A stretch of 64,000 bases of DNA from Meconema thalassinum (Eukaryota; Arthropoda; Insecta; Orthoptera; Tettigoniidae): assembly GCA_946902985.2 (NCBI GenBank), contig OX336388.2, positions 130,078,346-130,142,345 on the forward strand. Direction: 5' to 3'. The notes beneath the pieces are model-generated. The model had not been told where the DNA came from. It saw nothing but the letters and a program-made list of their open reading frames with translations, and searched no databases. Each line of letters opens with the position of its first letter. Position 1 is the stretch's first letter. This document shows positions 46,958-56,329 of the stretch, one piece after another. Position numbers and translations under genes: made by a program.

Positions 46958-47429
46958 TACTGTAGAAGAACCTTCCATTGACTACATTTGTGTCCCCAAA
47001 TTTTGCGTTAACTGTATCGTGGTTCAAGTATGTTCTTACAATGGTACGAAATGTCATTATGCCCGCGTGTCTCCGGGACAGTTCTGTGGGGTGTTAGGAA
47101 CGTATCTGTCGTTGAGAAAAAGTCATGTTAGAGGCGTGTAATGTTTAACGTGTACCTATGTATTAAAAATATATATATGCTTAACTTGGCCACCTTTCTT
47201 TCATCGGGCCTAATGCCTGCGTCATAAAAAAAAATGAGCTATGCCCCGCTCTGGATTAAGAGAGCACTTTGAAAGAAAATAATAGCAGGTGGCGATAGTC
47301 TCTAAAAATTATGTCGTGAACACTATAAAAATGTTTAAAAAAAATGGTGCTTGGGACCTGAGTGTAGTATTTACCATTTTGGTAACGTGAGTACTACCGT
47401 AATCTGGTTACGTCTCAGGGGAATCTACC

Positions 47430-47640
47430 GACACTGTCTAGTACACATTAGGAAGGCCATTGCAAGACGTAATTGATACACTTGTATCCACGTCACGAGC
47501 AAAGCCAGTGCACTGTGGGAGTCAAACCTGCCCTTCAAAGTAATTGTAACTCAACAAGATGACAGTGTCTCGTCCCGGTGTGCAATTGGGCTTTTCAATT
47601 GGTTAAAGCACACCTCACCAAATTTTTGAAACTAGTTTGA
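47430..47640 (-). mobile_element. Diverged Penelope-like family C fragment with decayed hammerhead
   Basis: Shares 'acacctcacca', 'ctagtacac' and 'cttcaaagtaat'-type blocks with 54,823-55,515, but in a rotated order (the block that follows the ribozyme there precedes it here). That fits a fragment cut from a tandem array. The ribozyme region 47,547-47,605 keeps stem I but has TTGAAAA and GAGA in place of CTGAAGA and GAAA. Confidence 0.55.
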
Positions 47641-48138
47641 GATTCTTAATTCTTGCCACTCTTACGGCTTTCGCCCGCAACAAGAGAATCTACCAAACTG
47701 TGGAACCATAACATAGAACGTTTAGTCATTTCTACCTAGAAAGACTCACTGAAGCTTTATGCTGTGATTTTATGCTTAAGCTGTGTTCAAAATATCTCTT
47801 TTTGGCCTGAAGCCTGCTTGGCTTCCACTTGGCTTGCATATTAGAGACTTTACGTTATGGTGTTAACCACTTCGCCCAATGACCATTGATGGCCTGAGAG
47901 AAAAATGCCATGGTTTCGAAAGAAAAAAAAACAAGAAGGGTTTAGAATTATTCCTTCTAATTTGGCTATGTTTCACTGTATATACATAAAATAAGAGAGA
48001 GAGAAAAAAAATGCAATTTTATGTTTATTATGTACTTGTTGGACTATTTTCTTATCGCCCCCGTGTAAGAGAACTTATGTATCCTATAATGTTGGTGCAA
48101 GTGATGTTAGTTTATTTCTGTGGCCCTGGTGGAAGTCG

Positions 48139-49358
48139 TTATCTTCTTTCGAGCTTCAGTGGGCAGAAAGGTGAAGGGTTTTGCCCTGTTATTAGATTAT
48201 AGGCCTCTGAAATCCACTGGGGTGTTCCTTTGCTACCTTCCGGCGGAATTTCTAGCAAAGTAAGCTTTGGCCTACTTCCACCGTAGCGCGTGTCTATAGG
48301 TTTGAGTGAACCTGTATTCGAGGGCCTAATTGTGCTTGACGCTGCCCTAGTAGATTTTACGGGAGTGTGTATGTTTTGGACTGCTTGGTTTTGTGGGGTG
48401 GCTAATAACACTTTCCCTAATCCCCGTGTACTGTGTGGTAATGCCCGGTCAAAATGTTCGTGCGTATATCGTGCATCCTGAGGGACTAATACCGGTGTTC
48501 GCCTTCGTTCTGGCAAATTTGCCCTTTGAACTGGCGGTAAAGGTCGCTTAATGGCTTGTGTCTGGCCTAGCAATGTGGTGGCTTGTAGTCTGACCGCTTT
48601 TCGGCCTGTGACCACGGCAGACTCCTGCCATTGCGCTAGCCTATCTGCGTGGGTGTATGCAGGCTTTATGTGTAGTGGGACGGGTTCTATGTCGTCTGCC
48701 CATGACGTGGTTACGTCCCGTTGTCCCTCTGTTATGCTATGTGTGTTTAATGGCCCTGGCTTCAACTCCCTCTCGTCCCTTTGTTTCGAGGGGATTGTTC
48801 TAGGCTCTGCCCCTCGGTTTGGCAAAATTGCCTTCCGATCCGGAGCTGAAGGACGTGTGTCTGTGTTAGTTTTATTCTGCAGTAAGTTGGAGCCTAACCT
48901 GGCCGTCTTCTTGACTGTGGCCACGGCGAACTCCTTCCATTGTGTGGCAGTACGTGGCGAGAGGGACATCCTCGCAAATTGTCGAGTCAGCGTATCCACG
49001 CTTATGTCCTCTCTCGGGTGGGCTGATGGCCCTACCATGAACTCAAAAATGGCCTTATTGGCTTGTAGCTCACGGTATTTGTCCCAAATTTGGGTGTACT
49101 GCCTTATTGAGGCATATGGCCCGTTTGCAAATTACTGTATTAATGTTTCTGTGCTCTGTATAGTTTTGTGGCCGCTAGTTGGAGAAGCGCTTGGACGCGA
49201 ATTAGCTCCCTGTATTGGGCGTGTAAACCTGTGTAGTGCACCCTCATTCTCTCGAGGGTTGCATTATCTATTACGGGACCATATGTGGTGATTAATTGTT
49301 GGTGTATTTTGTTTCTTCGGACATGGATTCTATTGAGGTGTTCATGTATGTTCCTCAA
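48139..49358 (-). pseudogene. Gag-like frame of the large LTR element, with internal duplication
   Basis: The first frame (49,358-49,140, 72 codons) has a helical, charged start ('MRNIHEHLNRIHVRRNKIHQ'). A second frame, open from about 49,129 and with its first ATG at 49,038, continues to 48,139 (about 330 codons). A frameshift plus one TAA separate them. The long frame is basic and Pro/Arg rich, without a zinc knuckle or major homology region that I can see. It contains two similar modules of roughly 90 residues: 'TQWKEFAVATVKKTARLGSN' and 'AQWQESAVVTGRKAVRLQAT', each followed by an RP..P..R...LP.R pattern. Calling it gag rests on its position next to the primer site; the sequence itself is unrecognised. 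Confidence 0.5.
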
Positions 49359-49742
49359 GTGTTTGTGTGCGCATCTTAATTGCGTTGTCCTGCCCTCTGA
49401 ACAATAATGTTAATAATATTGGCGTACCTCTATTGCCTCTATGGCTTGCAATCTCTGCATGAGGTGCCATTCTGACTGAAGTGTATGGGACTACAATAAG
49501 AATACTAAAAAAAATCTGTGCGTGTTTGACAGTGTATTCCTATATTTCTCTGATTCTGTATGGGGCTAGGGGGTTGGTTTATTAAGAATTTCCCCTGTTT
49601 AGCTAGTTTGGGGCACACAAAAAAAAATGGTGCTTTTTGTCTGGGGGAAAAATTTTCTCACTATTTGCTTGGCTTTTTGCGGTACGGAAGGGGTCGTTTC
49701 TCCTACGAGGGCTCGTTGGTTGAGTCCCGTTCTCTATGCGTA

Positions 49743-49759
49743 GGACCGCGCCTCCACCA
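49743..49759 (-). other. Primer-binding-site candidate
   Basis: One base after the 5' LTR end, the minus strand reads TGGTGGAGGCGCGGTCC. Its complement ends CCACCA, as a tRNA 3' end should. The matching tRNA was not identified. Confidence 0.5.
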
Positions 49760-49760
49760 G

Positions 49761-50625
49761 TGTTTTAGATCCCTTATTTGGGGGTGGATCTAAAAGGGAG
49801 AGTTATTGTACTAATTTATAAGGTTGTGCCTAAAAAGGGTAGCTTCCCTTGGCAGGGCAAGCTGACCAGTGTAGTGTGTTGTGGTGTGCTAGGAACTAGG
49901 GGGCGTTCCTATGAATAATGTAGTAGTGTTTGAAGGGATGGGACCCAATGTAAAGGGTCGCTGTGCTAGTCGCTCAGCTGACTGCTTATTATGTAATGGA
50001 ATCTGCTCGTATCAGCCGAGTGGCACGTGCTGCTTGCTGGCAGCCGGGCCGGCTCGAGAAACACAAAGGTACCTGAGTTAGCGCTATTAGACTGCCGTCT
50101 GTCACGTCTTTACGTGACGGGAATAAGGAAGGGCGTTGGGATGTAAAGAGGCGTATAAACAGTAATGCTAGTGTAGAGTGTGGACCAAGTGTTTTATTGG
50201 TCTGTAGTTCTGAGTATGAGTCCCTTGTAGGGAATGTAATTATGTTCACAATGTAGTACAAGTGTTGGGTTACAGGTTACAAAAGTAGGAACTCTGAACA
50301 CGATTGACTGACTCACCTCGGTTGACACCAGCGTAGCCTCCGGCCGTCTCGATGAAGCACTGATAATGGAGAGATCCCTTGACCTCATTACGATGCCTTC
50401 TTATACTCTCTGGCGCTATGTTGTCAGCAATGTGTTGGCCCAGTTACTAGTATGTCGGTATGTGTAACCATTGTGCAAGGACTGAGCTGCTTCTTAGAGT
50501 GGCAAGCTGTCCCTGCTAAGTTTTATGGATGTTGGGCCGGCTTTCCAAGGGTTGCCATTTAGGGGATTTAGCCAGATGCCGAGGGGATGGACTCCAAGGG
50601 GTGCATACCCCTGGGAGGCTGTACA
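49761..50625 (-). repeat. 5' LTR of the large LTR element
   Basis: On the minus strand it runs from TGTACAGCC at 50,625 to AAAACA at 49,761. The TATA box is at 50,405-50,400 and the poly(A) signal at 50,198-50,193, giving a U3 of about 220-250 bp, an R of about 200 bp and a U5 of about 400 bp. Confidence 0.92.
50400..50405 (-). promoter_or_regulatory. LTR TATA box
   Basis: TATAAG followed by AAGG on the minus strand, duplicated at 41,329-41,324 in the other LTR. Transcription would start about 25-30 bases downstream, near 50,375. Confidence 0.6.
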
Positions 50626-50629
50626 ATAT

Positions 50630-51560
50630 ATCCGGGAAAATGTGTCTGTCCTTCTGTCTGTCTGTCTGTCTGTCTGTCCTTCTGTCTGTCTGTCTGGCTG
50701 TGTGTGTGTGTGTGTGTGTGTGTGTCTGTCCTATCAACTCCTAAACGGCTGCAGCAATCGAAACCAAATTTAGTATGAGTAAAGATGTATACCGGAATAT
50801 CTCAGGCCCATATTTGAAAAAGATGCCAGTGCTACCAACTGCTAAAAAACGCACTAGAAATTTGAGCTCCATGTTGGATATCTTGGAAGGTATACATGGG
50901 AGCTATTCTAAAATTGGCACACATGTAGATAATACAATTTCAGTTTAATTTCCTGGTGGCCATACATGACAGCATTGCCAAAATAATTTTAAGCCTTCTG
51001 ATAAGTCCAATTTTTAAATGCATATAACTTCTACACTATCAATTGGATTTCAACCAAATTTTGTATGTAATATGTGTACATAAACATATATGACTGATTG
51101 TATTCTTAAGAGCCACCAGGGCTGCCAACTGTTAATAATTGCTCTCTATTTTGTATCCAAATATATCAGAAAGTATGCAAGCCGACAGCTTTAAACTATG
51201 CACACGTAAATTACCCGACATTTTACATTAATTTGGAGTAACTTATATACGTCAGTTCTACCAACATGATTCTAAGCCTGCTGATAGGACCAATTTTTAA
51301 ATACATGTAACTTCTATACCAACAAATGGATTTCATCCAAAATTGGCACAAAAATATATAATATTTCAGATTATTTCTGACCAGCACTCGCATGACATTG
51401 TTGCCAACATGCTTTTACGTGTACTAATAGATCCAATGTCTAAATCCATGTAACGTCCTTTGGACTTCAACCACATTTTGTATTCTGTACCTTAGGAGAT
51501 GGAAGTATGAATATATTCAGTCACCAGAGCTGCCAACTGTATTGCTCTATTAGGCTACAT
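50630..51560. repeat. Dispersed non-coding repeat with (TGTC)n/(TG)n head
   Basis: After TGTC and TG microsatellites (50,645-50,725) comes 'caactcctaaacggctgcag', then sentence-like repeats 'aaattggcacacatgtag' and 'gatttcaaccaaattttgta'. These recur two or three times down to 51,540. It is related to 7,920-8,000. The LTR element split this repeat. Confidence 0.65.
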
Positions 51561-51740
51561 TATGCCTAGTATACCTTATTTCGAACTAATTAAGACATTT
51601 CGATATTACCCACTTAATTTCGTCATTATTCTAGATAGGTTCATATACTGTAGATTAATCTATGGCATGAATCTTAATTTTAAGAAAAGTAGGTTCTTTA
51701 GTTCGTCACGGAACTTCTTGTTCCATCTGACTATGAGGGA

Positions 51741-52097
51741 AGCGGCTAACTGGTAGCATGCTGAACTTCTATGCCCAAGGTGCTGGTTCAAAGCCGTACA
51801 AAGTCGCCGGATTTTCTAAGAGCGCTAAAAATCAGTCAGCATGCTTTCCTTCGGAGGGGAAGTTACAACGTTCGTTGCAAGTTGCCGGTTGCAGTGGCAT
51901 CTAGCAGCCAAGTTCACAGCTAGGTGTCGTTGACGTTAGTATTTGGTACAAAATTAGGTACTACTACTTAAAATTGACCGTCTGCAGACCTTACCTGAAT
52001 TACAGACTAATACAGTCATCACAAATAACACACACTCAATGTACACGGGGTTACATGACCACCTTGTCGCAGCCCCTAAACTGAGGAACCAACCAAC
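51741..52097 (+). repeat. tRNA-headed repeat, family D, copy 2
   Basis: Diverged copy of 17,320-17,845, sharing 'ccttcggaggggaagtta', 'actaatacagtcatcacaa' and 'gtcgcagcccctaaac'. Its head is partly deleted. Confidence 0.72.
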
Positions 52098-52429
52098 ATC
52101 TCTGCGGGAGATAAAATTTTGCGTGAAGAAGTGACAGACTGTTAGATAGTTACACATTAGTTCCAAACCTTGCATAAGGACAGTGTGATCTCAAGTATAA
52201 AAATTAACCCCAAATGACAAGAAGGTTACCATCCCCATAAGACAGTAAAATGTTAAAAGTATGCATAGAAAGACGAAAAAATGTTAACTAACCTCCAATT
52301 GTAAAATACTTTCTCGCAATAAATGAGGACTGATCCTCCTACGAAAACCTGCATATTTTGCCTATTATAGCCTATCCCCTAGTTTGCCCGGTGAAATCTA
52401 CCTCCGCCTTCCGGCGTGCCGAGAGGAAT
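52098..52429. other. No gene; small shared block
   Basis: 'cccggtgaaatctacctcc' near 52,388 recurs at about 61,532. Nothing else recognised. Confidence 0.45.
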
Positions 52430-52975
52430 TTTTTATTAGGTCTGGAAAACTCCTGGAAAATGACAAAAAAATGGAAAATAGCCACTGCTAATTTATCATG
52501 ATTATAAATATCTTTCCATCTTAAATCATACTCCCGCTGCGGTTTTAGGTGAGCACTCTATCGTTAATGAAATAAATTTCCTCAGGCTACCTGTTTCTGT
52601 GTGGGAGAACACGCGATAGTATTTTTGTAAAACATATTGAGTATAGATAACTTCACCGCAATAAAGTTGCAGGCGGCATTCTTTTCTCTTTTTGTTAAGC
52701 GGATATTTGAGTCACAAAGGCTTTTTAAAAACAACAATTAAATCCATTTGTGTGTAGGCTTGCGTATCGATAACGCAATCACCACTAATTTTTGTCAACA
52801 TGTGTATAAGTAAACCAAACACAACTGCTTTATTTTGGTCTTGAAGTAGGCAACCGATAAAGCCCCCCCCCGGGACTTGCGCTTATTTTTAAGTCTGGAA
52901 AAATGAATTACTCCTGGAAAATTCCTGGAAAACTCCTGGAAAATCCTTGACCGATTTGAGTGGCCACCAAATATG
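52430..52975. repeat. Element with CTGGAAAACTCC subterminal repeats
   Basis: 'ggaaaactcctggaaaatga' near the left and several 'ctcctggaaaa' copies near the right (52,910-52,950), ending 'gagtggccacc'. A related end, 'gtggccactactccgggaaa', lies at 39,845. This is probably a DNA transposon family, but complete ends were not fixed. Confidence 0.45.
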
Positions 52976-53045
52976 TGATTGTGCTGTACCAAAATAGGTG
53001 GATTTTCCCCCTTATTTTTTACAGTTTGTTCAAACTAATGAAAAT

Positions 53046-53275
53046 TGTCACGCGAGGACTGGCGCCATGGGTAAATCTGACCCGACCGTAAATATTATAG
53101 AAATAACTGAGTGTTTTAAAAAGCTATGGACATGTTTCTTTTGCAGGGTGAAGTTCAAGGCTAGGAAATAAGGTACAGTAAGAGACAGAAAATGAGGGCT
53201 GACCGGAACGAAAATATAGAGCATTTTCTAAGCCTCGGGTCAATAATACTCAAGCGCCAGTCCTCGCGGGTTAAT
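53046..53275. mobile_element. MITE family M, copy 1
   Basis: A 230-bp element with perfect 15-bp inverted ends 'cgcgaggactggcgc' (53,051-53,065; complement at 53,254-53,268). The interior 'ctatggacatgtttctttt' matches copy 2 in the opposite orientation. A third end fragment is at 58,270-58,305. Confidence 0.75.
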
Positions 53276-53509
53276 GAACATCTTGTATGTTTGAGTAGGT
53301 CAGTTACCTCGTTAATGATTATGTGTTTGTAGATAGGAACATATGTTATGGATCAAAGTATCATTTGTCTGCTGGATCTTATCACAGGTTCATAGTCCAA
53401 GTTCAAGGACTGCGGATTACTAGAACACGAGTACTGAATGCCTATTATATGATAAAACATTCCTCACACTCTTATCATTAAACTAGCTATAATTATCCAT
53501 GTTGAGAGG

Positions 53510-54444
53510 CCCCCCAGGGGCTCACACCTAGTGGGACGTGGGTTGGCGACCACGGGACCCCAGCTGAGTCCGGCATTGCTTCCACTTACTTGTGCCGGAC
53601 TCCTCTCCATCTTCTTTCCTGTCGACCTCCCTTGGTCAACGCTTGTTCTTTTCCGACCCCGACGGTATTAGGGTATCCGAGGCCTAGGGAGTCTTTCACT
53701 TTCCCGCCTTAATTGGCCCTTGTCTCATCTTTCCTGATCCCTCCTTCTTCGAGGGGTCAGACCTCTTGTTTTCTTTTCATTATATTTCCTTTTCCCTGTA
53801 AGATTCCCGCACTGTGTGTTTTTATCATCTCCACTCCATTTTGTGGGTGTTTTCAATCTCCGTTGCATTTTGTAAGTATTTTCGATCTAAATTGCATTTT
53901 GTGAGCGTTTTTCAACCTCAATTGCATTTTGTAAGGATTGACAATCTAAATTGCTTTTTAGTAAGTCTTTCACTATAGGGGGCGGACCTTTTGTGAGTAT
54001 TTTGAATTTCAATTGCATTTTGTATTTTCAACCTAAACCGCTTTTTTTTTGCAAGTAGGCCTAGTTAATTCTCAATTGCATTTTTGGGTATTTTTAATTT
54101 AAATTACATTTTGTACGTATCTTCAATCTCATTTGCATTTTGTATTTCAACTGTACGTTGCATTTTGTACGTATTTTTAACTTTACCTACATTTTGTGCG
54201 TATTTTTCAATCTATTCTTTTTGTGAGTATTTTCGTTCGAAATTCCCTTTTGTAAGTATTACCGCTCTCCATTTTGTGAGTAGTTTCAATCTGAGTTCCT
54301 TTTTGTAAGTATTTTCCTACTCACTTAATTTCCGTTCTGGTTACCACTTCATTGACATTTTCGCTATCACACAGACCATTAGGGGCCGATAACCTGGATG
54401 TTAGGCCCCTTAAAACAACAATTATCATCATCATCATCATCATC
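53510..54444 (+). mobile_element. 935-bp retroposon with (ATC)n tail
   Basis: Perfect 15-bp duplication 'atccatgttgagagg' at 53,495-53,509 and 54,445-54,459. It starts with 'ccaggggctcac' text, then an interior with many 'attgcattttgt' repeats (53,820-54,300). It ends 'gatgttaggccccttaaaac' followed by ATC repeats. No protein domain was recognised, so it is either a long SINE or a non-coding LINE derivative. A truncated relative is at 61,262-61,600. Confidence 0.85.
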
Positions 54445-54860
54445 ATCCATGTTGAGAGGTTCGCAGAGTAGGATAACAAAAATATAAATTTTAACTCACG
54501 AGGACTGTCGCATGGGTATATTCGACCCGAAGCTTAAATAATGCTCTATATTTTCTTTTTGGTCAGCCCTTATTTCCTGTCGCTTACAATACCTTCCTTC
54601 CTGGCCTTGAACTTCACCCTGCAAAAGAAACATGTCCATAGCTTTTTGAACACTCAAGTTATTTCTATATTACTTATGGTTGGGTCAGCTTGCCACGGTG
54701 GGTGAGTGCATAACGTGTCGGTCTACTAACCCCAAGATTGCAGGTTCGCTCCTGGCCGTGGTAAGTGATAATTTTTTTTTGAAAGGCGGCAAAAATACGA
54801 CACGCATGGCATAGGATGTTGATAACAAATTCACAAAGAAATTTGATACAATGGTCCGGC

Positions 54861-54920
54861 TAGCTCAAAACAGTTGCCAGCGTTTCGCCCCAGTGTACCA
54901 ATGGGCTCTTCAGTTGGCTA
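54861..54920 (-). ncRNA. Hammerhead ribozyme candidate, family C unit 1
   Basis: Minus strand, in order: TAGCCAA, core CTGAAGA (54,913-54,907), stem II GCCC...GGGC, GAAA (54,886-54,883), a short stem III loop, then TTGAGCTA (54,868-54,861). Stem I pairs TTG with CAA and GCTA with TAGC around one bulged A. The exact cleavage triplet is unclear: GUU would fit directly before TTG, while the equivalent position in the 47.5-kb relative offers GUC. Open stem I makes it type I. Confidence 0.6.
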
Positions 54921-55240
54921 TGGTACACCTCACCAAGACGCTTGGCTAGTACATACTGTGAAGGCCGCTGCAAGGCACAAATGTTGCCACGAGCAGCGCC
55001 AATGTACTATGGAAGTCATATCTTCCTTTCAAAAATAATGTTAGCTTACCTTGCTAATCCATATTGGAAATATCTGTTCCCGTAGGAAACAGGATGGAAA
55101 ATTGTCCGATTGAGCTATGTACATAACAAATTCACAAAGAAATTTGATACAATGGTCCGGCTAGCTCAAAACAGTTGCCAGCGTTTCGCCCCAGTGTACC
55201 AATGGGCTCTTCACAAAGAAATTTGATACAATGGTCCGGC

Positions 55241-55300
55241 TAGCTCAAAACAGTTGCCAGCGTTTCGCCCCAGTGTACCAATGGGCTCTTCAGTTGGCTA
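55241..55300 (-). ncRNA. Hammerhead ribozyme candidate, family C last unit
   Basis: Identical by eye to the 54,861-54,920 candidate, 380 bp away. The partial unit between them has the core but lost its stem I partner, because the junction lies at the CTGAAGA side. Confidence 0.58.
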
Positions 55301-55850
55301 TGGTACACCTCACCAAGACGCTTGGCTAGTACATACTGTGAAGGCCGCTGCAAGGCACAAATGTTGCCACGAGCAGCGCCAATGTACTATGGAAGTCATA
55401 TCTTCCTTTCAAAAATAATGTTAGCTTACCTTGCTAATCCATATTGGAAATATCTGTTCCCGTAGGAAACAGGATGGAAAATTGTCCGATTGAGCTACGG
55501 GAACAGATATTTCCAATAGGATGTTGACATGTCAAAGAACCCATTTGAATTCAGTAGGCCGAGTTCATAATGGAAAAATTAATCTCGGGAGTTTCCGCCA
55601 ACACAAAGTTCCTCATTTCTCTACTAGAAAGCGCTATAGTGTTCAAGGAGCTTAGATATCTTACCTCCTTGACTTTCATAGTGATTCAAGGAACAACGAA
55701 ATTCGACATGCAAGCTTCTGGGTGTCAAATTACATAGCTTGCACCCGGCACCCGAGGCCATACGATATTATATTATTATTATTATTATTATGGTTGGGTC
55801 AGATTTACCCATGGCACCAGTCCTCTTGTGACAATTTTCGGTTTTACGTT

Positions 55851-56329
55851 ATTACCTATTTAAGATTTGATTGCCGGTGAGCATGGCTGCGCCACCGTGT
55901 GTTGATTATTGTAGCAGGAACCCCGCGGGTTAAAGAGAAGGACACAGTAATGACAGAGTGCAGTCTGCACATAAGTCAAGCAGCATTGTCTTAGAAGCGC
56001 GGATAAGTATCACAGGAGCTCATGTCACCACGGACAGCTACTGGAGCTGGGTCATATCCTACTCGCGCAACTGTACCTGTCAACGAAGCAGAGTGACGTG
56101 TGACACAAGTAAACAGAGAATAGTTCCCATCTCGACCGCCGGCAATCAATTCGTGAAACGTTAATAGTCGGGACAATCAGAAGAAAATAAGGGGGCAAAA
56201 CCAAATATTTTCATGCAGAACAATCACATGGCTCACGTTCTTGTTGATCCATGTTTAGGGTGTAGGGACACCTTGGTCATCAGCTCGTTTGTTCAAAATG
56301 ATCGAGATGACTGCTTTAGACTTGGGAAT
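55851..56329. other. No gene; retroposon tail fragment
   Basis: 56,236-56,287 (minus) matches 39,781-39,834. The short frames here have no recognisable family. Confidence 0.45.

Larger units (their letters stand above)
41550..48138. other. Non-coding interior of the large LTR element
   Basis: About 6.6 kb without a conserved protein. It holds a U-tract repeat patch (41,733-41,880), two short tandem duplications (42,273-42,392; 43,797-43,911), a SINE C fragment and a Penelope-like fragment. Short A runs followed by 'tg' recur throughout, and 43.1-44.6 kb is GC-richer than the rest. Open frames such as 45,609-46,037 (+), 45,598-46,008 (-) and 41,984-42,199 (+) show no family signature. Confidence 0.6.
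40685..50625 (-). mobile_element. Large LTR retrotransposon derivative (LARD-like), recent insertion
   Basis: Two 865-bp direct repeats (40,685-41,549 and 49,761-50,625), each beginning TG and ending CA, bound a 9,941-bp element. The 4-bp flank 'atat' is repeated outside (40,681-40,684 and 50,626-50,629). By eye the LTRs differ at one base (40,799 a versus 49,875 t), so insertion was recent. Minus orientation follows from the TATA box, the AATAAA signal, the TGG primer-site candidate beside 49,761 and the gag-like frame near that end. No protease, RT, RNase H or integrase motif was found in about 8.2 kb of interior, so movement must have used enzymes in trans. Confidence 0.9.
54823..55515 (-). 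mobile_element. Penelope-like/retrozyme-like element, family C, partial tandem copies
   Basis: Bounded by 'ataggatgttga' at 54,811-54,822 and 55,516-55,527. It contains about two and a quarter head-to-tail copies of a ~300-bp unit: a full copy from 54,823, a ~80-bp partial copy joined at a 'ttca' microhomology near 55,212, and a full copy to 55,494. On the minus strand it starts with a 21-base inverted copy of 'tacgggaacagatatttcca'. Tandem units, an inverted 5' piece, a 12-bp duplication and a hammerhead in each full unit match the layout of Penelope-like elements and retrozymes. No protein is encoded. Confidence 0.7.
54689..55787 (+). mobile_element. SINE family E, copy 2, split by a Penelope-like element
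   Basis: Perfect 15-bp duplication 'ttatggttgggtcag' at 54,674-54,688 and 55,788-55,802. It has the same head and (ATT)n tail as 3,198-3,589. A 693-bp insertion (54,823-55,515) with its own 12-bp duplication splits the body. Confidence 0.9.
54485..55850. mobile_element. MITE family M, copy 2, split by SINE E
   Basis: The left end 'actcacgaggactgtcgca' and right end near 55,803-55,850 ('catggcaccagtcctcttgt') are inverted relatives of copy 1. The interior runs opposite to copy 1. SINE E (54,689-55,787) lies inside. Confidence 0.72.

Noticed and set aside
54823..55515. Helitron, because of the 3' hairpin-like ends
   Set aside because: A clear 12-bp target duplication and tandem units do not fit Helitrons, which insert without duplication.
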